DNA of 64,000 bases from Typhlomys cinereus (lineage: Eukaryota > Chordata > Mammalia > Rodentia > Platacanthomyidae), in contig JALPQD010000388.1 in the NCBI GenBank assembly GCA_023101885.1, positions 575,001 to 639,000 on the forward strand, given 5' to 3'. A model generated the notes under the pieces. That model made no database searches and was not told the DNA's origin. It was given only the letters and a program-made list of their open reading frames with translations. Shown piece by piece: positions 1 through 12,023 of the stretch (within the stretch, counting starts at the first letter, position 1; every line of letters starts with the position of its first letter). The position numbers and the translations under genes were made by a program.

Positions 1-349
1 TATCAAATGATTCTATTCAAGACAGGCTACAACAACGATTAAAAAAAAAGCAAGAAGAGAAGGAAGGAAAAAGTTCTCCATCATTAGAAAGGAAACCAGT
101 GAGGACTGATACAAAATATGTCATTTTCAGTAGTTACCACCGATAGCATTGTTTAAAAACATAGATTAAAACTCAAGATATGTTCTCTAAAGTCCTGGCT
201 GAAAAAAAGCTATGGATTAGTACCTTTTTTGCCCTGAAAGACATGTAATAGTATACATTCAAAGTGATTATAAAATTAATATTTTTATATATAAATTCAT
301 TTTCTAAAAATTACTTGAGGTGTTTTTTTTGCACAGAAATATTAATCTA

Positions 350-612
350 GGGGCTGGAGAGGTGTCTCAGGGGTTAAGCCTCTGCCTTGCAGGTGGAAGG
401 TCCAGAGTTCTAGACACCGGACAGAAGCAGGGGACAGCCTGTGTTTCTGGTCCTAGTAGGGCGGAGCCTGTGAATCCCAGGGCAGAGTAAACAAGGAAGA
501 GGTGGATGAGGTCCATGGTGGCTCCGGAATTCATCTGTGGTTCTACACACACACACATACACACACACATACACGCACAATTGAATGAATAATAAAAAAT
601 TAAATAAAAAAT
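350..612 (+). repeat. Young DIP-like tRNA-derived SINE
   Basis: It starts GGGGCTGGAGAGGTG, has a tRNA-type A box (TCTCAGGGGTTAAGCC) and a diverged B-box region, then a family-specific body ending GGTTCTACACAC, a CA-rich tail and an AATAAA-like A-rich end. Same family as the copies at 15119, 15488, 34926 and 50182, but in the sense orientation of SORCS3. No long TSD was found; ATATTAAT at 339-346 and 626-633 is a weak candidate. Confidence 0.8.
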
Positions 613-832
613 CAATCATTAGATTATATTAATGAAAATGAGAAATTTTTAATAACATGTTAACAGCACAGTGACATATCCTAAAATCAAATTCTATAGA
701 GTCAACAAAATTAGCACAACAGAATACTTAATTGCCTAGAAAATGTTTGTTGTATTATTTTTTAAAAAAATATTATTAAAAGAGGGCAAAATGGTACTGT
801 CATTTCCTTTCCCTATATGAAAGTTTCTCTTC

Positions 833-1005
833 TGTCTCCTCTCCCCCTACTCTTCTGATCCTTTTTCCTCCCCCTCCACTTCCTTCTTGCTCTTCCCCTC
901 CCTCTTCTCCCCTCCCTCCCTTGCATCTTCCTTCTCCCCAATCTACCTCTTCCCCTCCCCCTCCTGCTGTCTCTCCTCTCCCTTTCTCTTCTTTCCTCTT
1001 TTCAC
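833..1005 (+). repeat. Long polypyrimidine (C/T) tract
   Basis: About 170 bases almost free of purines, built of irregular CTCC, CCCT and TTCC words, followed by ordinary intron sequence to 1273. It is not a simple repeat with one unit. Mirror-like pyrimidine tracts can adopt triplex DNA; that is inference. Confidence 0.75.
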
Positions 1006-1270
1006 GTCACAACTATGTGTGTATCTATGTGAATATACAAATATCTGTAGGAAAACAAACTTAACAAACAAGGTTCATAATAATTTTCTCTACCTAGTGA
1101 TACTGGGGTGATTTTTTTCTTTTCTTTCTTATAAGTATTTTTGTGGTATTTTTCAAAGTTGTCTATAATGTTGATTCTTCTTCATGTTTGAACATAATCA
1201 TTAAATTTCATTACAAAAAATATAAACTTTTAATAATGAACCGGACATCATTTTTAGAAAAACCTATATA

Positions 1271-1273
<3 letters not shown>

Positions 1274-1314
<41 letters not shown>
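1274..1314 (+). repeat. (GT)n microsatellite
   Basis: About 20 uninterrupted GT units, followed by GCATATGTGTGTGTG. Unlike most CA/GT runs in this window, no SINE head was recognised beside it. Confidence 0.9.
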
Positions 1315-1316
<2 letters not shown>

Positions 1317-1446
1317 ATATGTGTGTGTGAATTTTTGTTAATCAAAATATTTTCATAATTCTCTGGATATCATAAATTTCCATTAAGACCAATTTTGCAT
1401 TAAAAATTTGTATTGTGTCTGTATATACATGATTATACATTATACG

Positions 1447-1449
<3 letters not shown>

Positions 1450-1486
<37 letters not shown>

Positions 1487-1615
1487 TCTAGGAATGCACA
1501 TGGTAAAAGGAGAAAATTAATTCTTAGAAATTGTTCTTTAGCTTCCACATGGAGGTGTAGTATATAGATGCCCACATATACACTTACCCACACATATGTA
1601 TATGCATATGCTTCT
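1450..1615 (+). repeat. (GT)n run followed by decayed B4/RSINE-like SINE 3' part
   Basis: (GT)n occupies 1450-1484. The segment 1497-1560 (ACATGGTAAAAGGAGAAAAT, then TTAGCTTCCACATG) aligns by eye with 4190-4245. Both match the region of rodent B4/RSINE elements before the CA tail. Confidence 0.5.
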
Positions 1616-1624
1616 GTATGAACA

Positions 1625-1636
1625 GATAGATAGATG

Positions 1637-1674
<38 letters not shown>
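1625..1674 (+). repeat. (GATA)n tetranucleotide repeat
   Basis: About 12 GATA units with one GATG interruption near the 5' end. Confidence 0.95.
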
Positions 1675-2317
1675 GATATGAAAGTAAGAAAAAAGATTTC
1701 TTTTTCTATTTATGTTAGCCTGTTGGAGAGTGGAATGATATGGGTGAATAGGGGATTGGATAGGGAGAATATTTGTACAGAAAGAAAAGAAAAAAACAAA
1801 ATATTTCATTTTCAGGAGAACATCTTGATAGTTTTGGTAAGCACTATTATGTTGCACTAAAAGTATTGAGATGAAGTCTTTTATCGAGATTTAGGAAAAA
1901 GTATTTGTGCTCTACTTAAAAAATAGCTTTATGTATAATTATAATGATTTTTCCCTGTGTGCTGCTCTTTTTTATACACACATGGATACTTCCAATTCCT
2001 TTCCACTTTAATCACATAGACTGAAATGTCCCTTATAAAAAAAATACATGGTTAAGGTCTACCCCTTGGGTTGCCCACCTCGAATGGGCAGTTCCTATGC
2101 AGATGAGCATAGAGGGAGGAAAACATGAAGAAAAAAAAGAAGCAGAAGCAGCTTTCAGATGATCCACTTGGAACTCAAGGACAAAATTATACTAGAAGTA
2201 ACAAGAATATGGTACTTCCTGATAAAATTTTGGTCAGAGAGGTCTTAAAGTCCTCCAAACACTATAGGCTTTTGCCATTTCTCTTGGTTGCTCTCCATAA
2301 ATTGTCAGTAAGACCCT

Positions 2318-3264
2318 ATTTTTTTAATATTTATTTTTTCCACTCATACAAGCTTGATAGGTACCCCATTCCCCTCCCTCCCTTCACCCTCCCTGGATCT
2401 CCTTGATTCCTCCCCCCTTTTCCCCTTCCTTTCCCCACCTTCCTTACTCCCATTCCCCCCCCATCCCTAGAGCATCTTTTATTGTGCATGTCAAACTTCC
2501 CTCTGGATCCTACTCTCTGATGATGTATAAGGACTCAGTAGCATTGCCTAGAGTACTTTTATTGTGTTCCCCTTTAGTATGGGAACACTATTGTGGCCGT
2601 TAATCCCTTGTCTCTAAGGATCCTAATGCCTGTGATCCATGCTAGACTTTGGTGGGTCAATGATATGTTGGTTAATGCACAGGTCATGAAAAGTCCTATT
2701 ATGATTACTTCAGCCCTAACTTATGTGGAGTATCTTGCATGTCATAACTCCTTCTCATCTTTAGGTTATTACAATCTTACCGCCCCCTCTTCTGCAAATT
2801 TCCCTGAACTTTAGGATGGGAAGAGATTAGGTTGGCCTGGTTCTAAGTGGTTGATATAAAGTCTCTGATGCTCTGAATTGTGGTTTGTTGATTTTTTTTT
2901 TCAGTTTTGCTGCTCCTGCACCACCCTTAGCTCCATCCTGGTGGATATTGGATGCCACCCCCTGGCCAGAGATAAAAGGCTATTAAAATAGAGTCTTATT
3001 GAAAGAGTAGATTCAAAGGTAAATGGAATAAGAGTAGGAGACCACGATCTGACAGACTGAATGCCTTCCCTTTCTGGTGAGATCACACCCCAACAGTTGC
3101 AAGTGACCAGGAAGAAAAGTCTGTGAGCTTAACCAGATATCTCATTACTTATAGTCCTTGATGGTGGCCTATTTTCTCCTCTGTAGCATGATCTGTGAGC
3201 TTAACCAGATATCTCATTACTTATAGTCCTTGATGGTGGCCTATTTTCTCCTCTGTAGCATGAT
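2318..3264 (-). repeat. L1 3' UTR, antisense (type A)
   Basis: The left edge is T-rich (2322-2338), the complement of an A tail. CCACTCATACAAGCTTGATAG and the following pyrimidine-rich block are the reverse complement of the L1 end at 28005-28345. 2570-2650 matches 54450-54530 (GTATGGGAAC, AAGGATCCTA, TGATCCATGCTAGA). The segment extends at least to the 72-bp tandem duplication. No intact ORF2 is seen, so the copy is 5'-truncated and decayed. Confidence 0.65.
3121..3264. repeat. Perfect 72-bp tandem duplication
   Basis: The unit starting CTGTGAGCTTAACCAGATAT and ending GTAGCATGAT occupies 3121-3192 and again 3193-3264 with no mismatch. It lies inside old, diverged L1-like sequence, so the duplication is much younger than its host repeat, or an assembly artefact. 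Confidence 0.97.
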
Positions 3265-3749
3265 CTCCTCTCTCCCCATTGCTGGCGGGGTTTCCCTTTC
3301 CTTCTCTCCCATCTATAATCTTTTCAATTTCTGTAGGTATTACAGAGATCCATCTTTGAGTGTGAGTAAGACCCTATTATTGAAAATGTAAATAAATGGA
3401 TCACAGAACATGAGCAAAATATATCAACTGGAACTGATCAGAGAACTTTCTCCTTGCTGAATAGCTAACACATTACCAAGGAATGCTGTAGAAGCTCTTG
3501 GAGGAGAGAAATAATCATAAGCCCCATCAATAACATGAAATCGGTAAAGTTGCAATGAAAAATCTTCATGGCAACAGGTGGCCACCAGTGTAATAGTGGC
3601 ATGAATACCAAGGAGACAACCAACAGCTTTCTGATTGGATCTAAGACCCGTTTGTCAGAATGGAATACATACCTGCTACTGCAAACTAGAACAAGAACCT
3701 GAAAAAAGGGAAGGAGTAATAGATCAACAGGGAAGACAGCCAATAAACC

Positions 3750-4113
3750 TATAGATAGGAATATAGTACATCAAACTGCTCTGTAGGTAGCTTTTACTAC
3801 AGAATGGGAACCTACAGTGGAAACCTTTGGGTCTAAAGCTGGATGAGTAAAGGGAAATTCACCTATCAGTGGAGTGTCCTGAAGGGAGGTGACTTGATAT
3901 ACTAAGGAAGCCTGAGCCCCCACAGGAGTACACAAGCCAGAAAGAACCCTGGGGTCCGTAGAAGCACACAGGCAGAAGGTCGGGAGGGAATGGTGAAGGG
4001 AAGGGTGGGGATAGGAGGGAAGAGCAGGGGAAGAAGCTAAAATGAATACTCAGTATGTTTGCAAAAGTAGAAAATAAATAAAATAGAATAGAATAAAATA
4101 AAATAAAATAAAC
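3750..4113 (+). repeat. L1 3' UTR, sense (type B)
   Basis: GGAAACCTTTGGGTCTAAAGC through GAGCCCCCACAGGAGTACAC, ACCCTGGGGTCCGTAGAAGC and a (AATAAA/AATAG)n tail matches the reverse complement of 62826-63130 and the sense copy at 58443-58640. The region 3430-3750 upstream probably belongs to the same element but I cannot place its border with the antisense copy to its left. Confidence 0.65.
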
Positions 4114-4121
4114 CATGGTTA

Positions 4122-4290
4122 AATGTTGGCCAGATTATTCAGCAGGTAGCACCACCAAACCAAAGAACCTGAATTTGATTCTAGGAACACACTTGGTAGG
4201 AGAGAATCAGCTCTTAGAAGTGGTTATTTAACTTTCACATGCATATATGACATACACATACACACATATACATATGCACACACATTAAAT
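4122..4290 (+). repeat. B4/RSINE-like SINE, decayed
   Basis: A GAACCTGAATTTGATTCTAGGAACACAC core is followed by ACTTTCACATGC and a CATA/CACA tail, in the order expected for a rodent tRNA-derived SINE. Confidence 0.5.
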
Positions 4291-4389
4291 ATATTGAAAT
4301 GGTCATCATTTCTTAAAACTTTCCTCAGTGAACTGAGAAGTTCACTTTGGACAAAGTTCATGAGGATCAGGATCACATACAAAGATCAT

Positions 4390-4602
4390 TTTTTGGACAG
4401 GTTGCCTCAGACTTACTGTGTATGATGACTTACTGAGGATGATGATTAGCATCTGTTCCTACTGACTCTACCTCCTAAGTGCTGGAATTAAAAACTCATA
4501 CCTATTACATCTATATGTACAGTGTTGGAGATTAAATCTAGGGCTTTGTGCATATTACAAAAAACATTTTACCAAATGACCTACATCCACAGGCCAAGAG
4601 AT
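4390..4602 (-). repeat. B1-like SINE, decayed, antisense
   Basis: TACCTCCTAAGTGCTGGAATTAAAAACTC, then GGAGATTAAATCTAGGGCTTTGTGCAT, recalls the antisense B1/Alu core (GTGCTGGGATTAC) followed by an ID-like antisense head. Confidence 0.45.
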
Positions 4603-4648
4603 TTTCCTATTTTAATGACCAAATGTCTGAATCACGGATATCAGTCAG

Positions 4649-5003
4649 TGGATTAGTTACTTTTGCACCACTATAATTAAATGCCTGATGGAAACAACTG
4701 AAGAGGAGAAGGATTTATTTTGGTTTACAGTTTGAGAGAGTACAGTCCAAGACTATCATGGTAGGCGAGGCATGGTGAAGTTTGCAGTGGTTGGCATATA
4801 CAACCAGAACTTCTCACATCTTCATAGGATAGAAAGCTTTTTCTTAAAAGCATTTCCAAGATATAACCCTCAAAGTCTTCCAACAAGTGTCCCACTTCCT
4901 GCAGCTAAGCTCCACACTCTCCCAAAATAATAAGACCAGCTGGTGACTAAATGTAAAAATACATAATCTTATGGGAACATTTCACATTGAAGCATAAATC
5001 AAT
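4649..5003 (-). repeat. MaLR-like solo LTR, antisense
   Basis: GATTAGTTACTTTTGCACCAC...AAATGCCTGATGGAAACAAC, TTTATTTTGGTTTACAGTTTG and a final ATGGGAACATTTCACATTGA are the antisense signature of the rodent MT/MTD/MTE type of MaLR LTR. Ends are approximate and no TSD was confirmed. Confidence 0.5.
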
Positions 5004-6172
5004 GATAATATTTACATTAGTGGAAAGAGAAAAAACAGAAACTCTCTGAGCAATATCTTATACATTCATGCTATCTATTATGTATTTTAAAAGTCAAACA
5101 GTCTATGAACAGTCAAACAGTCTATTTCAAATAATTACTGCAGCTCTTAAGTAAAGACCAATCATCTCTTTAAATGATGTTATGAGTATGTACTTACTCT
5201 ATCCATCATGTGTAGGAACCTTGTTCTGAAAGTACTTTTGTATAGTCTCAAAATAGATTGGTACTTCTATAATGAATTGCATTGGTAATGCCTTGATTAG
5301 GAATCTGTGTGGTTATTGGTGATTCTTGCTATTAAGGAATTATGTGAAAATACATATATGCATGAATCTGGATAAGTAAAAGATGATGTTTTCAAAATGT
5401 TTGATGAAAACAATGTTTTTTTTCTGGAATGCAAAAATGCTTTTATCTAGGTGCTAAAAAATACTGCTAAAGCTTGCATGTTCTCTGGTGGATGTTTTCT
5501 TAAAGGGTAAATTCTGTGTTGGTAGTAACTTGAAATGTATATTTTTCTAGAGCATAGCACTAGTTGAATTTGAGCTATGTAATCAGGGTTAAAGCAACAT
5601 AAAATAAAACAACATAAAATAAAAAAATAGAGAGTAAATTTACACAAGCTTGGACATAATCAAAAACTGAGATTCCCTGCATTTCTGGAAATGTTTAGCA
5701 TTCAATCACTCAGTTTCCAACCTATATGTCCTTGCTGTGAAGTTGTTGTATGACAGTCAAAGATTTTTCCATTGCTTAATGATACTGCCATTGATATTGT
5801 TAGATTTTTTGTGAATAGAGGGAAATATGGATAATTTCGATATTATGAAAACCATTTCTTTAGGATATCTGAGAATTTATTAAAGGATGAGATTGTAATG
5901 CCTAATTACAGGCTCTTTTCACTTGATTTACCTATCGTTCTGTAATTTACTCCAGGTTATTTACCCAACTTAAAAATGCACAGAATAGAATTTCTTAACG
6001 CTGAGGCTCCTGACTTCTCTGAGGCTATTACATTTATCTGATCTTCAATAAATATTTTCAGGTTGAATGATTTCAGTACAGAAATTTGCACCTGCATAAA
6101 ATTTGAAGTAGCACCACTTTTTCATGAGCACAGTCTGATAGAGATTATGACAAGGGGAAATCTGCATTCTAA
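5004..6172. other. Unique AT-rich intron
   Basis: No repeat or gene recognised. The only local structure is a short direct repeat AGTCAAACAGTCTATgaac/ttc near 5092-5130. Confidence 0.6.
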
Positions 6173-6536
6173 GGGCTGGGAGATACTATAAAGTGCTTGT
6201 CACACAAGCATGAGGACCTGAGTTCAGTCCCTAGAACACATGGAAGAAAAAAATAACTAGGCTTTGATAGCATTTTTGTAGTCCCAATACTGGGGAGTCA
6301 AACCAAATTCCTAAGGCTCACTGAGCAGTCAGCCACCTAAGATACTTTAGAATGTTTCAGGCCAAGTTAAGAAATGCCATTTCAAAAATCAAGGTGGATG
6401 GCACCTGAGAAACAACAGTTTGGGAATTTCTTATGTTTCCACATGTCTGAGAATGCAACCACACACATAAGCACATATGCATCACATACACACACATATA
6501 CACACATACACACACACACACATACACACAGATACA
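6173..6536 (+). repeat. B4-like composite SINE, decayed, with CA tail
   Basis: A GGGCTGGGAGATACT head, GAGGACCTGAGTTCAGTCCCTAG (tRNA B-box region), a B1-like middle (CAATACTGGGGAGTC) and a CACATACACACA tail at 6470-6536 give the ID plus B1 order of B4 elements. Confidence 0.6.
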
Positions 6537-9445
6537 GATTTAATTTTCTATATTTATAATGATGTTTTTATTCATATTCAATTTAATATTAACTTCTTTA
6601 TTATATATCCCTTAAAATTATGTGACATGTCATATATAATATATAATTACATATTTCCCTTATGGCTCCCATCAAAACTTGCTTTCTGTATGTGTATATG
6701 TGTGGGGGTGATTGTGACCTTTTTCAATTCTCATTAAATGTTCCAAACTGATGTTTTTTTTTAACCAAAATAATATAGTATAAAATAATTTCCTTTCTAG
6801 AGGCAAGTCACAAAAGACCTTGTTCCTTCTACATATTATTTAGGGACATGCACAATGAGGGAAGTTAGCCATCACTGCATTGCTAAATGACATTCGGGTC
6901 CCGTGGAGAGGACCTGGAACATCCAATGACATGTAGGAACAAAGAGAGAACCTGAGACCAGGCATTAGGGGGAAAAGCCATGTTGGGAAAAGAGTGCCAC
7001 CGTGTATCACATCATGTGTCTATGAAAGGAACTCCCCTCTGGAGCCACAGAATCATGGACAAAAGCAAATGCTGCTTCTTAAATGACTCTTCAGAGGTAA
7101 TGTGTTACGAAACAATGCTCATGTGAGGAGATCCTTTGTCTTAATTGTACCTTTTTCTGCTGCTTGGATTAAGTCGAGGATACTGAGGGTACTTGAAAAT
7201 GCAATAAGAACACAAATCATCTTCAGGTAGCAGTTTACTGTGGTGTCTGCTGTATATTGCTTCCTGCTTTTCCAAGGAAAAGAAGAGAGAAGAGGGGAAA
7301 AGTGGCAGCTAATGTGATTAAGAGACATGTCGATTAAGTACATTCACTCTTTTTTCCCCACTCACAAACAACTTGAGATGATCAATGTCTGTCATTAAAT
7401 TATTGAAGAAAGAAGGAAAATTTCACAAAAAATAGACCTCCTCGTTAACAGAAGGCACTTCTCACTGGATGACCTGCTGCAGCCTCATCTGTCTGAGAGC
7501 TCTGCACGAGATCAGCAGAAGGGATTCTCACTCCACTAATCTGCAAATCCTCTCTGAGAGAAACCCCTGGTGGTCTCCATAGTCTTTAAAGGAAAGCTTT
7601 AATAGCCAAATACATTAGTGAGGTCTCATGTGGCTCAAGCCTCATTAATCTTCCACAATACACCCTGGTATATGTGCTATTTCACCATGATGCATCCATA
7701 TAAGTGGGTAAAACTAAAACACACTTGTCAGGATGTTGATGCAAACAGAACAATGGATGAAGGATGTGGGCACATTGTCGCCAATTGTTAGAATGAGTTT
7801 ATTTCTATGGACTTTTCCTTTCTTTTTTTTTTTTTTGACATTCTAGTTGACATATTCAAGCTTTAAAATCAAGCACACAACTTGAGAGTTTGCCAAAAAT
7901 AGCGTTGCTCTCATCTACATCAGTGTTAAACCATAATGAGAGATTTTCTCTCTTGCTCATTCTTTTTCCATACATGATTTCCTTTATCATTTCTGGTGGA
8001 ATAAAGAGATTTCTTATCACTAAATGAACATCATTCTGGTAAAGTTTCCAATGAGCAAAGAAGATGAATGTCCATTTCTTCCAGCATCATGGCTTCTTCT
8101 GATAGCAGCTAACATTTTAAAATGATACAACCTTTTGACATTTATAGATCTTTGGGGATTTAAGAGAGAAGTTTCTCCAGGACTTGTAATGACTGCAAAA
8201 GTGTGTTTTGATTACATCTGAGCAGAGGTTATAGGAAATCCTGGAATATTTTTTGGTAGGTCCAATCCTCAAGGTATTTAATCAGTTTCTATGGTGACGG
8301 CAGTAATAAAAATGCCTTGTAGATTTGCAGATATTTCTTTTCTTCTAAAATACTATGCTTGGATGTTTAAATCAGATGACATAATGCTAACCATTAATCA
8401 TTATTTCATATTGTCCTCTGTCATCTTCGCATCATAATAGCTATGTTTGTAATCTAATGCATCTATATTTTCAGATGTCAATTACACAGAGAATGCTTTT
8501 ATTAGGAAAGTAGTTACACTGTGGTGATTCTTATTGGTTATATCATCAGCTGCTTTAAGATCTAGCATTTGTTTTCACTGCTTACACTATCATTAGATCA
8601 AAACTTTGTGTCCATTTCAACAATTTCTTTTGTACCTGTTTTTATGATGAAGCATAAAATATGGAGAGAGTGGTTTAAAGAACAATAGAAATGAGAAGGT
8701 AGGTGAAAAATTCAACATGAATGAAGACTGGGTATTTAGATTCCATATCTTTGTATCTAAAGCACCCAGATCACATTTATTTCTTCAGGAATCTCTTACT
8801 AAATCTTGTTATTGATGGTGCCTTTTGTATCATACCCAATTTCCAACTGTCTTCTTCACTATTTCCTGTCTCAGCAATGATTTTATGAGACATTTGGACT
8901 GCACTGCATGGCCTGTAATCCCTTTCCTTACACTTTCCCTTTTCCTCTCTCTTTCCCCATTTTCTTCTCCTCTCTCATTTTCTTTCTCACATCTCTCCAC
9001 CCCATTCTCCTTCTCTACCTTTCTCTCTTCTCCAGAACTTAACCAGTATTTTGTGTTTACACAGTTCTAAAGTTGTCATTCTATAGAAAGAGAATCCCAC
9101 TACCATCACACAAATTGTGGCTGCATATGGCGTGGCCTGTAATTACTGACTAATGGAATGACTAAGCACTTGCTTCATTTCACCTCATTTCCTGATCTGT
9201 CAAAGAGACATCATGATGTCTCTCTGAAATTGTTTGGTTTTTGTTTTAAATAAAGTCACTTGGAGTAATGTTTTCAGAGTGAACTAGACCACCTGGTTCA
9301 GATTAGATGCTTGGTCAGTGTCAACTGTCTCAGTGACACCGGGCTCAAAGTGGGTCAAGGAAGATTCAGTTACTATGACTCACAGTGCCATGATAGAGAA
9401 GGAAGTCAAATCTGAGCCACTGGACTTGGGCTGCATACTTATTCC
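6537..9445. other. Unique intron, including conserved-element candidate at 7440-7640
   Basis: No interspersed repeat recognised. 7440-7640 is more GC-rich than its flanks and carries several homeodomain-type ATTA/TAAT cores around CACTAATCTGC and CTCATTAATC. 8930-9035 is a pyrimidine-rich stretch. No open frame looks coding. Confidence 0.5.
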
Positions 9446-9680
9446 TGTGACTGTAGTGAATGTTTATGAATGGCCCTCACTGAATTCAACCCCTTTATTT
9501 GCTCGTGTGACTATAGTGAATGTTCATGAATATAGTTCATTGGATTCAAGCCCTATGTTCAATTGTGTGACTCTTGTGAATGTTTATTAATGACCTTCAC
9601 TGGATTGAGGTCCTGTGTTTGCGCATGTGACTATAGTAAATATTTATGAATGTACTTCACTAGACCCATTCTATTTCTAC
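9446..9680 (+). repeat. 60-bp minisatellite, about 3.7 copies
   Basis: Units begin TGTGACTGTAGTGAATG (9446), TGTGACTATAGTGAATG (9506), TGTGACTCTTGTGAATG (9566) and TGTGACTATAGTAAATA (9626), each exactly 60 bases apart. The core GTGAATGTTTATGAATG...TTCACTGGATTCAA recurs with about 15-25% divergence. Because 60 is a multiple of three, one + frame stays open through it and reads as 20-residue repeats starting VT[VIL]VNV[YH]. I see no splice sites or other coding evidence. Confidence 0.93.
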
Positions 9681-12020
9681 CTCAATGTGAAGAGCACGCA
9701 TCCAGGAAGACTTTGACCACAGTCAGATTTAAAACTCAGATATGGCTTTTCCTGAGAAAATGTCTGTTCCACGTGTGCCCATCTCTGTGCATCTTCCTGC
9801 CTGTACATGAGTGTGTACCTTATTACAAGGATTACTGCCATCCCAGAGTGGGAGCAGAGTCTCACAGTGAAATATTTTCTCTATCTGAGAATATATAAAT
9901 TGTATCAAGGGAGAGGATTATGTTCAGTTATCCCAAGGGACATAGTAGCTATGTTCTGTACATTTTTATGGGTTGTTTTTCCATGAATTGTAACCCATGT
10001 GAACTCATATTTCCTGCACATCTCATGAAAAAGAATGTGATTGAAAAAATTGCCACTAGTGTTGCAAATTGTAATTAATGCAGAGCATTTCCTGATGAGG
10101 TAATTAGGATACATGAGGAGGAATGAAATTGTATGCTGCTTGAAAATTCTTATTTTTCCTAAATGCCCAAGTCCATTAAAAAGAAAAAAATTACAGAAGC
10201 AAGTGCATAGAATAAACTTGAATGTAATGTCCAAGTTCCCCAGAAGTTTCAAAGAATCACTTCTCAGGTCTCAAGTAGATGGTCTGCTTTCCAAATGTTC
10301 ATCTCTTAGAATTGAACTGAACTGTTTTATGCTAATGGACAAAGTAAGGGTATTAGGCGAGCATCACTGAGTTGGTAGCATGTGTTTGGGACAAGTGATT
10401 GGTTGTATTACATCTATCCTCCCACAGACTCCCTTCTACTAATGTAGCCTGGCTTGAAATTTTATTCTTTTAATCAGCTTCCTTTTCTTTCATTATTATT
10501 TGTGCTTCAGTGATTTTCTTTCCGTGGGTCATCCTGGAATCTGGTGTGAGTTTCACTAATGATGTCCTCCAAAGAGTTATCATTTGATTAGCACTCAGTA
10601 CTCTCATCCAGAGCTGTCTGGGAAGGATGAGTGCTTATGCCACATTGGGAATAGGTGGCTTCTCCACCCACATTGGTCAGCAAATTATTTCCTTGCTCTG
10701 ATTGCATTTGGCTTAATTGATTTTTAATTTTGAGGACAGAGGCTTGCAAATAGCCTCTTGTTCTATGTATAGAAAAGAATATCTGTGTTAGAATAAAATG
10801 GAGAGAGTTCAATTGCTGTTGTTGGCATTTATCTCCACCATTGTCATTATCGTCATGAAAAACATTCATTATGCACCTGTGATAGCGCATATGCGCTAAG
10901 TCTTATGAGCACCAAGAAAGATATGACTAGCAGCTCCATTACCATTACTTCATCCAGTCCATGAATGACAAACAACAGGAAAATGAGAAAACAAATCATG
11001 AATAACACATAAAATGAATATATTAGAAACACAGAATTGATGAGAAAAGCATGTGTTCTGAAGTGGTGACATTCCTCTTCATAATCTCAACCTACCTAAA
11101 GTTGAATTCTGAGATCAGCATACCTAGGAGAAGAATCTAGGAAACTACATAGTAGCAACTTTGCACTGGAAAGACTATCTACAGTAGATATCCAGATTGA
11201 TCAACTAGTTGCCTGTCAATCATTTGTAATATTGCACCATACAGCTATGTATTGAATCTAGGGCAAATCAAAGAGTGAGGATGCATTTAATTTTTGGCCA
11301 CACTAAGCTGTCAGGAGGAATACTACCCAAAGAAAGGAGAAGTGATGTATTTGAAATCCATAAATTGTATTTTGTGTTCATTTGTCACCTCTAGGAAAAA
11401 CAAATAATGTTTCTTCCTCTTCCTGAAGTAGATGATGAATGATTGCTTAGAGCTGGATGGCGGGAGCCTGTGTCGCAGTTATTGACTTCCTATGGAAACA
11501 GTTTGTCTGCAACTGCAGTCAGTACTGCGTCTTCACACCCAGGAGGCATAGGTAAATGGGTGCTAATCACCCTTAGTCCACAGGAGCAGAGAGTAATTAC
11601 CCTTGCTCAAAGCAGTCTGTTCCTCTTAGATTCAACCTCTTCCTGTCCAAGTATAGTGGCAGAGATTGTGTGAGAAGATTGAACTCACAAAGTTGCAGGT
11701 ACCCTTAGACTGTGTTCAGTGGAAGACAGGAGCAAAAAGATTCATTTATTTATTTGAGCATTCAATGGACCTACTGTGGAATAAGATTTGATTCAGGTAA
11801 AGACCTTTCTTAGAAAGCTAATGTTAAGAATGTGAATAAGCTTTGATTCACACCCCTTCTCTCCAAAAAGTTCTGAAAGTCTGTGGATAATCCATGAGGA
11901 AGAAGAGTGAACACACCAAAATGTTATTTGTTCAGTCACAAGATGAACCAAAAGAGGGTGGAGAGTCATCCCAAATGGAATGCACTGGATTGCTGAGTAG
12001 TGGAATAACTGTAGTCTATC
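9681..12020. other. Unique intron
   Basis: No recognised repeat. 11435-11670 is a denser, less AT-rich block with paired GGTGCTAATCACCC and GTAATTACCC motifs, a mild candidate for conservation. Confidence 0.5.
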
Positions 12021-12023
12021 TAG

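Noticed and set aside
350..430. tRNA gene suggested by A/B-box-like sequence
   Set aside because: The head belongs to a SINE with a long body, CA tail and many copies; it does not close into a functional cloverleaf.
1342..1857. 171-codon antisense open frame
   Set aside because: It runs through (GT)n and (GATA)n repeats, giving TH and SIYL repeats; an effect of microsatellites.
3465..3743. Hydrophobic 92-codon antisense frame that looks like membrane segments
   Set aside because: It lies between L1 3' UTR segments and is probably repeat-derived. Chance hydrophobicity from A/T-rich codons.
9446..9680. CRISPR-like array (regular 60-bp spacing)
   Set aside because: Whole units are repeated with no repeat/spacer alternation, and the context is a mammalian intron.
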